Positions 44,320-54,254 of a stretch of DNA of 64,000 nt are shown here, piece after piece. Source of the DNA: Brevundimonas bullata (GTDB lineage Bacteria > Pseudomonadota > Alphaproteobacteria > Caulobacterales > Caulobacteraceae); assembly GCF_003350205.1 (NCBI RefSeq), contig NZ_QLLC01000016.1, positions 1 to 64,000 on the forward strand, written 5' to 3'. The notes under the pieces are model-generated. The model was given only the letters and a program-made list of their open reading frames with translations. It did no database searches and was not told the DNA's origin. Numbering within the stretch: position 1 is the first letter of the stretch; every line of letters begins with the position of its first letter. The position numbers and the translations under genes were made by a program.

Positions 44320-46599
44320 ATGTCGAAACTGAAGCTTGCTCCGCTGCTGGGAGCCGTTCTGGCCTTGCCGGCGGGCGCCGTCCTGGCCGCCCAGACGCCG
44401 CCGCCCGCGGCAGGAACCCAGCAGGCCCAGACGCCCCCGGCCACGCCGAGCCCGCAGGACGCGGAAGACAAGGATCAGCCCGCCACCGTGGGCGACGTCG
44501 TCGTCACCGCCCGCGCCAACGACGTGCGGACCTCCATCGATTCCATCAGCTACAGCCTGGCCGACGATCTTCAGGCCGCGAACGGCACCCTGGCCGAGGC
44601 CCTGCGCAACCTGCCCTCCGTCGATGTCGACCCCCAGGGCAATGTCTCCCTGCGCGGCGACAGCAATGTCACCATCCTGGTCGACGGCCGCCCCTCGGCC
44701 ATCTTGTCCGGGCCGAACCGCGCCGACGCCGTCCTGCAACTGCCCGGCAGCCGCTATGCGCGGATCGAGGTCATGACCAACCCCTCCGCCGCCTATAGCC
44801 CCGAGGGCTCCGGCGGCGTCATCAACCTGATCACCAAGCCGACCCCGCCGGCCGCTGTCGGAGCGCCCGGCGCTCCGGCGACGACGACCACCACCGGCTC
44901 CCTGCGGGTCAATGTCGGCGACAACGGGCGTTGGAACCTCGGCGCCAGCGGGTCGCGCCAGCGCGGCAAGCTGACCCTGACCGGCGACGTCAACTATCGC
45001 TACGACGATCAGAACTTCGCCTTCGACCGGCTGCGGGAACAGCTCGACCCCGTCACCGGCGCCGTCACCTCCACGACCACGACGGTCCAGGAGAACGACA
45101 TGATCCAGAAGGGAGTCTTCGCCCGGCTCGCCGCCGAATACCGCCTGACCGACAAGACGATGCTGACCGGCGAGCTGCGCGCCAACCGCTTCGAGGCGGA
45201 CTCCGAGGCCTGGGGGCTGTTCGAAACGCGCGATGCGTCGGGCACCCTGACCTCGGCCTACGCCCGCGACGGCGTGGGCGGCTTCAGCATGGACGGTTGG
45301 GGCGCCACCGCCCGCGTCCTGCATCAGTTCGACACCTCGGGCCATGAGTGGTCCAACGAGCTGCGCTACGACCGCAACGACCATGAGAGCACGTCGCTGA
45401 ACGCCAACGTCTTCTCGGTTCCGGCGTCGCCGACGTTGTACGAGCAGCAGAGCAATCTCAGCGCTCAGGAAACGGTCGGCTTCACCAGCGCCTATACCCG
45501 CCCGATGGACGACGGCTCCAAGCTGCGCGCCGGTTATGAGCTGAGCCTCAGCCGCCCGGATCAGGACGCCGTGCTTCGGCGCGGCCCGTCGGAGGCCGCC
45601 CTGGCCCCCGTGCCGAGCCTGAGCAACCGCTTCGAGGCCGAACAGACGGTCCACGCCCTCTACGCTACCTATGAGCGCCCGTTCGGCGAGAAGCTGTCGG
45701 CCCAGTTCGGCCTGCGCCTGGAGCAGGCTGAAGTCGAGGTCGAGGACGTCACCAACGCCGTGCGCGCCTCTCAGGACTACTTCCGCGCCTATCCGACCGG
45801 CCACGTTCAGTACAAGCTGACGGATACCCAAACCCTGCGCGCCAGCTATTCGCGCCGCATCCAGCGGCCGCAGCCGACCCAGCTCAACCCCTTCGTGAGC
45901 TACGGCGATCCGCTGAACCTGCGCTCGGGCAACCCCGGCCTGGAGCCGCAAGAGACCGACAGCTTCGAGGCCATGTGGCAGATGCGGCGCGGCCAGAGCT
46001 TCTATCAGGCCACCGCCTATTACCGCGACACGACCAAGGCCTTCACCGACGTGGCGACCGACGTCGGCGGCGGGGTCCTGCTGACCCGGCCCGAGAACCT
46101 CGGCGCCCGGCGCGACCTCGGCGTCGAAGTGACCGCCAGCGGTCGCCTGCACCCGACCCTGCGCTACAACGCCAGCCTCAACGCCTTCCGTCAGGAGATC
46201 GACGCCGCCGGCATCCCCGGCGCGCGGGACCGCGAGGGCGACCTGGTGACGGGCCGCCTCAGCCTGAACTGGCAGGCCACGCCCAAGGACTTCGTCCAGG
46301 TCATGGGCTTCTGGCAGGGCGACCAGCTGCTGGCGCAAGGCACCCGCGAGAGCGGCGGGATGGTCAATCTGGGCTATCGCCGCAAGCTCAACGAGACTCT
46401 ATCGCTGCAGTTCACCGCGCGCGACATCCTCAACTCCTTCGGCGGCGCCACCACCTATGACACGCCCCTGTTCCGCGAGCGCGTCGATCAGGACATCAAC
46501 CTGCGCGCCTTCTACCTGGGTCTGACCTGGTCCTTCGGCGGCGGTCCCCGCAAGCCCGAGCCGCAGTTCGACTTCTCGACCGGCCCGACCGGGGGCTGA
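44320..46599 (+). CDS. TonB-dependent outer membrane receptor
   Basis: The 759-residue protein has a signal peptide (about 1-24, ending VLAAQ), a plug domain (about 55-170, with DVVVTARANDVRTS and the GGVINLITK strand) and a long outer-membrane beta-barrel of the OMP_b-brl_3 type. It would import a scarce nutrient using TonB energy. The ligand is unknown. Unusually, the last barrel strand (GLTWSFGGG) is followed by about 20 residues, so the chain does not end in an aromatic residue. Confidence 0.9.
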   Translation: MSKLKLAPLLGAVLALPAGAVLAAQTPPPAAGTQQAQTPPATPSPQDAEDKDQPATVGDVVVTARANDVRTSIDSISYSLADDLQAANGTLAEALRNLPSVDVDPQGNVSLRGDSNVTILVDGRPSAILSGPNRADAVLQLPGSRYARIEVMTNPSAAYSPEGSGGVINLITKPTPPAAVGAPGAPATTTTTGSLRVNVGDNGRWNLGASGSRQRGKLTLTGDVNYRYDDQNFAFDRLREQLDPVTGAVTSTTTTVQENDMIQKGVFARLAAEYRLTDKTMLTGELRANRFEADSEAWGLFETRDASGTLTSAYARDGVGGFSMDGWGATARVLHQFDTSGHEWSNELRYDRNDHESTSLNANVFSVPASPTLYEQQSNLSAQETVGFTSAYTRPMDDGSKLRAGYELSLSRPDQDAVLRRGPSEAALAPVPSLSNRFEAEQTVHALYATYERPFGEKLSAQFGLRLEQAEVEVEDVTNAVRASQDYFRAYPTGHVQYKLTDTQTLRASYSRRIQRPQPTQLNPFVSYGDPLNLRSGNPGLEPQETDSFEAMWQMRRGQSFYQATAYYRDTTKAFTDVATDVGGGVLLTRPENLGARRDLGVEVTASGRLHPTLRYNASLNAFRQEIDAAGIPGARDREGDLVTGRLSLNWQATPKDFVQVMGFWQGDQLLAQGTRESGGMVNLGYRRKLNETLSLQFTARDILNSFGGATTYDTPLFRERVDQDINLRAFYLGLTWSFGGGPRKPEPQFDFSTGPTGG

Positions 46600-46602
46600 T
46601 CA

Positions 46603-47247
46603 TCAGGCCCGCGTCTCCCAGGCGGTCCAGACCGCGACGGCGACCAGGCCCAGGGCCATGGCGGCGCGCATCCTCGGCCCCTGGGCGCGCGTCAAAAGGG
46701 CGCCGCCCGCCCGCGCCGCCGTCAGCACGATGACCGAGTGGACGATGACGCTGACCACGACATGCAGGCTCCCCAGCGTCAGGGCCTGCGCCAGCAGCGG
46801 CCCCTGCGCCGGTCGGATGAAGCCGGGCAGCAGGACGACATAGAGCAGGGCCGCCTTGGGGTTCAGCAGGTTGCCGATCAGGCCGCGCCGGAACAGGGCG
46901 CGCCGCCGCGTCTCGATGGGCGCCGCGTCCGCACCGTCGCCGGTGCTGCGCCAGGCGTCCCAGGCCAGCCACAGCAGGAAGCCCACCCCCGCCCAGCGGA
47001 TGGTCTGGTAGAGGGCGGGCCAAAGCAGCACCACCTCGGTCAGGCCGAAGGCGGCGGCCACCATCCACAGCGTCAGGCCCAGGGTGATCCCGGCCACCGC
47101 CGCCAGCCCCGCCGTCCGCCCCTGCGACAGCGAGACGATCGCCAGCCAGCCCATGTTCGGCCCCGGCGTCAGCTCCATCAGCGCCACCGCCGCCAGGAAC
47201 GGCAGGACGACCGTCCGATCGACCGGCACGTGCGTCAGAAATTCCAT
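46603..47247 (-). CDS. LysE family amino-acid exporter
   Basis: The 214-residue protein has six hydrophobic segments and the LysE/RhtB motif MELTPGPNMGWLAIVSLSQGR in the first helix region, plus GLIGNLLNPKAALLYVVLLPGF. It likely exports amino acids or their analogues. The ATG at 47247 is preceded by GGAGGC; a GTG at 47265 is the alternative. It is convergent with the TonB-dependent receptor gene, 3 bases apart. Confidence 0.87.
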   Translation of the reverse strand: MEFLTHVPVDRTVVLPFLAAVALMELTPGPNMGWLAIVSLSQGRTAGLAAVAGITLGLTLWMVAAAFGLTEVVLLWPALYQTIRWAGVGFLLWLAWDAWRSTGDGADAAPIETRRRALFRRGLIGNLLNPKAALLYVVLLPGFIRPAQGPLLAQALTLGSLHVVVSVIVHSVIVLTAARAGGALLTRAQGPRMRAAMALGLVAVAVWTAWETRA

Positions 47248-47413
47248 GAAGCCTCCGATAGCCACGCTAGGCCCGGACGACCCCTTTCATCAATCGCGGG
47301 TGACGGGGCTTGCGTGGCCGATCCGCCACACCCACCTCGGTTTGACACAACTCAAGGCGTCGCTTCGTCGAAGGGCGCGTTGATGTATTTCCGCCTTCCG
47401 AGTGGACTGCACC

Positions 47414-50002
<2,589 letters not shown>

Positions 50003-50023
50003 CACTCGCGCAACTCGTTCAGC

Positions 50024-50908
50024 TTATGCGGCTTCCGCTTGCAGGATTCGCGCACTTATTTCCTCAGTGCTGTGAAGAGGTCGAAAGCGAATTCGGCGCT
50101 GATCAGCCTGCCAAGTAAGTTGTTCAACTGTTTCATTCAGTCGATCAGCATCGCGTCTACTCATCTCGTCTCTTTGCGGAACTTCTACAAGCATTTCGTG
50201 AGAGTCCGACGGGGCATTGTCGTTGCTACCCCGATCTATCTCGAGATCCCACATTCTCTTGACGATCCTGTTCACGGTCTGTGCGCGAAAATTCGGAGCC
50301 ATAAAATCAATATTGGCCACAATGCTTTCGCTTTTGTAGTCAACGTCGTTCTGGTGCGCAGGAAGTCTTTTGGCTCTAATAAAATGAGGTCTAAAATTGC
50401 TGATCAAGCTAGGTTTTTCGGCAAGAACTTTGCGTATTACTTCGGCTGCTGGCGCCTTTTTGCTTTCTGTTGTCTTATTATAAAGCGCGACGTTCTGGTC
50501 TGATGAAAAAATTTCTCGACGGTTATTATCATGTAGCGAAGAAGTTGCTGCGAGCCAAAACTCACAAATCTCTACAAGCGAGATTCCTGCCGCATCTTGT
50601 GGGTTGCCAATCATCACTCCGCTCACAGGTGCACGAAACTCGCGACCTATAAGGAGCCCGTGCTCAGCGAGTTGCTTTTCGAATGAACGTAAAGCTAGCC
50701 GTGCGACTTCAATTACTTCCGAGGCTTTGCCAGCCAGAAGGCATTCAAGACGTTCGAGTGAATTTGCACATTCTAGGTGGAAGTCATCCTTGGATACAGC
50801 AGCGATGCCAAGGACAAGACGTTCCGGGGAATCGGCGAATGGTCGCAACAGCAGTGGCATCCATTGCGCGTCAACGCGCTGCCGGAGAGATGGAAATCTC
50901 ATCTCCAT
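50024..50908 (-). CDS. Unrecognised partner of the HipA-like kinase
   Basis: The 294-residue protein matches nothing I know. The first 90 residues (WMPLLLRPFADSPERLVLGI, SLERLECLLAG, ARLALRSFEKQLAEHGL) look like a compact alpha/beta domain with a possible distant resemblance to DUF3037, a known neighbour of HipA-like kinases; the rest is mixed and rich in charged residues. The ATG at 50908 overlaps the kinase stop (TGATG), so the pair is co-translated. The AT-rich composition and different codon use compared with clpB point to horizontal acquisition. It could be the kinase's substrate, partner or antitoxin. Confidence 0.65.
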   Translation of the reverse strand: MEMRFPSLRQRVDAQWMPLLLRPFADSPERLVLGIAAVSKDDFHLECANSLERLECLLAGKASEVIEVARLALRSFEKQLAEHGLLIGREFRAPVSGVMIGNPQDAAGISLVEICEFWLAATSSLHDNNRREIFSSDQNVALYNKTTESKKAPAAEVIRKVLAEKPSLISNFRPHFIRAKRLPAHQNDVDYKSESIVANIDFMAPNFRAQTVNRIVKRMWDLEIDRGSNDNAPSDSHEMLVEVPQRDEMSRRDADRLNETVEQLTWQADQRRIRFRPLHSTEEISARILQAEAA

Positions 50909-51723
50909 CACGCCGCTCCGACGCTCGTTTGTAGCGCGTCCGCCACAATCGGTTTTAGGTGCTGCCCACGATCTTTCAGAAACGAGACAAGGGCAGACCC
51001 TTCGCTCGCATCCAAAAATTGACCGAAGTTGCTCGCTGCGCCAGCCTCGGTCAGAGAATTATCATTGGCGAGCGAGCACACACTCATAGCTTCAGCCAAT
51101 TTTTGGTCTCGCTGGTCCTTCGGGATGTAGGGCGTCAGCCAATCGCGCAACTTGTTTGAAAATATCTTGCTAGGGTCAAGGTCTGCGACGGTCCAAGTTG
51201 GCCCTGCAAAAGCGTGACCGTGATCAATGAGATAGACGTTGTCTCCCTCGAACAGAAGATTGCCTTGGTGCCTATCCGTATTCGCAATCCAGCTATCGAA
51301 CCCATACATCAGCCCAGTTTTCGGCCACACCCCCAAGCGACGACAAGCGTCTTCGTACGCTGTTGGGTCTGCCCGGTCGTAGCACTGCCAAATGGCGGGT
51401 GTCTGAGCATCGACTGACACGAAAACGTACCGCCCAGAACCATCCGCCGAGGCAGGAGCCGCTGACAAGGAAAGGTCTCCATCCGGCACAAAGCCAAGGT
51501 AGGGACGTGGGATCGGCAAGCCTGCCGCGGTTGCCAACGCGGCGGCCAAGAGTTCGTTAGCTAGCTGTTTGCTGTCGAGGTCTTTGATGAAGGCGAGCCT
51601 AATATCGTTGTCGCCGACGACCACGCGCCCTCTGTAGGTCGGGTTTACATTGTTCTCGAAGTTGAAGCGGGTTGCGCCGGGAAGAACCGTCGCAAGGCCC
51701 ACGTCCATGGTCGGCACTGTCAT
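50908..51723 (-). CDS. HipA-like kinase
   Basis: The 271-residue protein carries a compact HipA/PI3K-like kinase core. Seen: a possible ATP lysine K47 (RLAFIKDLD), helix glutamate E57, the catalytic loop GFDSWIANTDRHQGNLL (D143, N148, D150, N155) and the metal-binding D167 in YLIDHGHAF. HipA kinases phosphorylate protein targets such as GltX and slow growth. The N-terminal HipA subdomain is missing, as in the HipA_2 group (PF20613). It is the first gene of an AT-richer two-gene operon inserted behind clpB. Confidence 0.82.
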   Translation of the reverse strand: MTVPTMDVGLATVLPGATRFNFENNVNPTYRGRVVVGDNDIRLAFIKDLDSKQLANELLAAALATAAGLPIPRPYLGFVPDGDLSLSAAPASADGSGRYVFVSVDAQTPAIWQCYDRADPTAYEDACRRLGVWPKTGLMYGFDSWIANTDRHQGNLLFEGDNVYLIDHGHAFAGPTWTVADLDPSKIFSNKLRDWLTPYIPKDQRDQKLAEAMSVCSLANDNSLTEAGAASNFGQFLDASEGSALVSFLKDRGQHLKPIVADALQTSVGAA

Positions 51724-51836
51724 TTATAGGTCCCCATCTTGGGGCCAGTCTTAGCTCTGAAGTTGTTTTCCGCAATAGCTATAGCCAAGCCTACGACAAT
51801 GGCGTCAATGGCTGACGGTAAGAACCAGCACGGTCA

Positions 51837-52193
51837 TCACCCCAGCACCGGCATCACCTCCACCCCGTCGCAGACGAAGATGGACATGTGCGGGTGGCCC
51901 TCGAACAGGCGGGTCGCCGCCTCGTGGCTGTCGGCGCGCACCACCATGAAGACGGTCAGCAGGTTTACCATGTCCGTCACGGCGCCGTCGTCGCCGATGC
52001 GCTTGGTCGGGCCCAGCGGGCCGCCCTGATAGACGATGGCGTCGCGGTGCGCCTCTTCCCAGGCGGCGACGGCGGCCACGCCGATGCGGGCCGTCTCGGC
52101 CTGCTCGGCCTCGCTCATGGCGCGCCATGCCCGCCATTTGGGGCCGGTCTTGTCGCTGGTGAAGACGGCCAGGTAATGGGTCTCGGCGCTCAT
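51837..52193 (-). CDS. YCII-related protein
   Basis: The 118-residue protein has the YCII ferredoxin-like fold: HYLAVFTSDKTGPKW at the N-terminus, YQGGPLGPTKRI, the strand VNLLTVFMVVRADSHEAATRLFEGHPH and a final ICDGVEV-like strand (here IFVCDGVEVMP). Related proteins have a catalytic His-Asp pair; the function here is unknown. It lies between the foreign kinase pair and the repeat at 52256-52425. Confidence 0.85.
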   Translation of the reverse strand: MSAETHYLAVFTSDKTGPKWRAWRAMSEAEQAETARIGVAAVAAWEEAHRDAIVYQGGPLGPTKRIGDDGAVTDMVNLLTVFMVVRADSHEAATRLFEGHPHMSIFVCDGVEVMPVLG

Positions 52194-52255
52194 CGAAGCC
52201 TCCCGTTTGCGGGGAGGGTCGGACTTTCGTTTGACGAGGGCAAGCGGGACCGGTT

Positions 52256-52425
52256 CCTTCTCCCCTTGAGGGAGAAGGTGGGCGCCGGAGGCGCTCGGAT
52301 GAGGGGTGTCAGCGCTGAGGGGTCAGGAAGAAGAATGGCGGCGCCTGAGCGAGCAAGCGGCGGCGCCGTCACCCCTCATCCGTCATGCTCCGCACGACAC
52401 CTTCTCCCACGAGGGGAGAAGGAAG
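52256..52425. repeat. Palindromic interspersed repeat, TTCTCCCC/GGATGAGGGGTG family
   Basis: The left half (52256-52308) carries a TTCTCCC...GGGAGAAGG hairpin and then GGATGAGGGGTG; the right half (52370-52425) holds the inverted CACCCCTCATCC and CACCTTCTCCC...GGGAGAAGG. The arms flank about 60 unique bases. It occupies the region between the YCII gene and the end of lpdA and could serve as a terminator for the bkd operon. Confidence 0.78.
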
Positions 52426-52449
52426 AACGCGCTCAAGCAGCGAGCGACT

Positions 52450-53844
52450 TTAGATGTGTATAGCGTGCCCCAAGGCCCGCAGGCTGGCCTCGTGGAAGGC
52501 CTCGCCCAAGGTCGGGTGGACGTGGATGGTTCCCGCCACGTCCTCCAGCACGGCGCCCATTTCCAGCATCTGGGCGAAGCTGTTGGACATCTCGGAGACG
52601 TGCTGGCCGACGGCCTGGATCCCCAGGATGCGGTGGTCGGTCTTGGAGGCGATGACGCGGACGAAGCCGCCGTCCTCGCCGGCCTCGATGGCCAGGGCGC
52701 GGCCGATGGCGGCGAAGGGGAAGACGGACTGGATCACATCGTCGCGGCCCTCGACGTCCTGCGGACCCAGGCCCGCCGAGACGATCTCCGGCTCGGTGAA
52801 GCAGACGGCGGCGATGGTGACGGGATCGAAGACGCGGTCATGGCCCGCGATGATCTCGGCCACGACCTCGCCCTGGGCCGAGCCCTTGTGCGCCAGCATG
52901 GGTTCGCCGGTCAGGTCGCCGACGGCCCAGACGTTCTTCATCGAGGTGGCGCAGCGCCTGTCGATCTTCACGAAGGCGCCGTCCATGGCGACGCCCATGG
53001 TCTCCAGACCCCAGCCCTTGGTGCGCGGGCGACGGCCGACGGTGACCAGCACCTTGTCGGCGTCCAGTTGCATCGGATTGCCGTCCTTGTCGGTGACGTT
53101 CAGCTTGCCGTCGCCAAAGCCGCCCGCGCGGGCGCCGAGGAACAGCTCGACGCCGTGCTTCTCCAGCCACTTCTGCACCGGGTCGGTCAGGGCCTTGTCG
53201 TAGAGCGGCAGCAGCCGGTCGGCCATCTCGACGATGGCCACCTCGGCGCCCAGCTTGCGGAAGGCGATGCCCAGTTCCAGGCCGATATAGCCGCCGCCGA
53301 CGACGACCAGCTTCTTGGGCACCTCCGACAGGCTCAGGGCTTCGGTGGACGAAATCACGTCGCCGCCGAAGGGCAGGAAGGGCAGTTCGACCGGCTCCGA
53401 CCCCGTGGCCAGGATGACGTGTTCGGCGGTGATCAGGATGGGGCCGTCAGCGGTCTCGACGCGGCAGGTCTTGGCGTCCGAGAACTCGGCCCAGCCCTTG
53501 ATGACCTTGACCTTGGCCTTCTTCAGCAGGGCGGCGACGCCGGCGTTAAGCTTCTTGACGATGCCGTCCTTCCATTCGACCGTCTTGGACAGGTCGATGG
53601 CCGGGGCCGACGCGGTGATGCCCAGGGTGCCGTCGCCAGCGGCCTTGGCCACCGTCTCATACTTGCCCGCGGCGTGGATGATGGCCTTGGACGGAATGCA
53701 GCCGACGTTCAGGCAGGTCCCGCCCAGGCCGTCGCCGCCGTCCACCAGCACGGTGTCCAGCCCCAACTGGCCGCAACGGATGCCCGCGACATAGCCGCCG
53801 GTGCCGGCGCCGATGATCAGGACTTTGGTTTTCAGGGTCTGCAT
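52450..53844 (-). CDS. lpdA: Dihydrolipoyl dehydrogenase (E3)
   Basis: The 464-residue flavoprotein reoxidises the lipoyl groups of the E2 component, passing electrons to NAD. Seen: FAD-binding GAGTGGYVAGIR, the redox disulfide in GGTCLNVGCIPSK, NAD-binding VVVGGGYIGLELG and the C-terminal His-Glu pair in HVSEMSNSF / HVHPTLGEAFHEA. It is the last gene of the bkd cluster; a mobile GIY-YIG element separates it from the E2 gene, which may weaken co-transcription. Confidence 0.95.
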   Translation of the reverse strand: MQTLKTKVLIIGAGTGGYVAGIRCGQLGLDTVLVDGGDGLGGTCLNVGCIPSKAIIHAAGKYETVAKAAGDGTLGITASAPAIDLSKTVEWKDGIVKKLNAGVAALLKKAKVKVIKGWAEFSDAKTCRVETADGPILITAEHVILATGSEPVELPFLPFGGDVISSTEALSLSEVPKKLVVVGGGYIGLELGIAFRKLGAEVAIVEMADRLLPLYDKALTDPVQKWLEKHGVELFLGARAGGFGDGKLNVTDKDGNPMQLDADKVLVTVGRRPRTKGWGLETMGVAMDGAFVKIDRRCATSMKNVWAVGDLTGEPMLAHKGSAQGEVVAEIIAGHDRVFDPVTIAAVCFTEPEIVSAGLGPQDVEGRDDVIQSVFPFAAIGRALAIEAGEDGGFVRVIASKTDHRILGIQAVGQHVSEMSNSFAQMLEMGAVLEDVAGTIHVHPTLGEAFHEASLRALGHAIHI

Positions 53845-53855
53845 GATCCGAACAA

Positions 53856-53889
53856 CTTCCGCTCATCCCCGCGGAGGCGGGGACCCAGG
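53856..53889. repeat. Left 34-bp terminal inverted repeat of the GIY-YIG element
   Basis: 53856-53889 is an exact reverse complement of 54206-54239. It contains an inner palindrome (CCCCGC and GCGGGG) and the words TCATCCCC and GGGACCCAGG, shared with the repeat at 7312-7431. Confidence 0.95.
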
Positions 53890-53896
53890 TTTTTGG

Positions 53897-54184
53897 CTAT
53901 GCGCTCAGCGTCTCGACGAGATCGCGCCAGCCGGGGTTCATTTCTTCAATCAGCCGCAGTTTCCACTGCCGATTCCATTTCTTGATCTGACGCTCCCGTC
54001 GAAACGCCGCCTCGCGGGTTTCGTGCGTTTCGAACCAGACCAGCCTCTCTACGTCGTGCTCGGCGGTGAACTTGGACCCCGCCCCTTCCTTGTGCTGCCA
54101 GGCGCGCAGACCAATGTCGTCGGTCGAACCCGTATAGAGCGTCCCATTCCGTCGGCTGGCCATGATGTAGGTGAAAAAGGCCAA
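53897..54184 (-). CDS. GIY-YIG nuclease domain protein
   Basis: The 95-residue protein is essentially one GIY-YIG domain: TYIMASRRNGTLYTGSTDDI has the two conserved strands, W-Q-H-K supplies the His, and the catalytic Glu is probably in ETREAAFRRERQIKKW. Start is TTG at 54184; no strong ribosome site is seen. It resembles the short UPF0213/excinuclease-like GIY-YIG proteins abundant in alphaproteobacteria. It is framed by 34-bp inverted repeats, so it may promote the spread of those repeats. Confidence 0.87.
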   Translation of the reverse strand: MAFFTYIMASRRNGTLYTGSTDDIGLRAWQHKEGAGSKFTAEHDVERLVWFETHETREAAFRRERQIKKWNRQWKLRLIEEMNPGWRDLVETLSA

Positions 54185-54205
54185 GGGCGGGGTCCGAAGC
54201 TAAAG

Positions 54206-54239
54206 CCTGGGTCCCCGCCTCCGCGGGGATGAGCGGAAG
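54206..54239. repeat. Right 34-bp terminal inverted repeat of the GIY-YIG element
   Basis: This is an exact reverse complement of 53856-53889, located 22 bases beyond the GIY-YIG start codon and 15 bases before the end of the E2 gene. Confidence 0.95.
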
Positions 54240-54254
54240 GAAGGTGCTGGGTTC

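Larger units (their letters stand above)
53856..54239 (-). mobile_element. Putative miniature element: GIY-YIG gene bounded by perfect inverted repeats
   Basis: A 384-base unit with 34-bp perfect inverted repeats at both ends and one GIY-YIG nuclease gene filling the centre. It sits in the bkd operon between the E2 and E3 genes, exactly in an intergenic gap. No target duplication is evident next to the ends. Mobility is inferred from the structure only. Confidence 0.6.

Noticed and set aside
53897..54184. GIY-YIG gene as a group I intron homing endonuclease
   Set aside because: No intron or split gene surrounds it; it lies in an intergenic gap between inverted repeats and has no DNA-binding extension.
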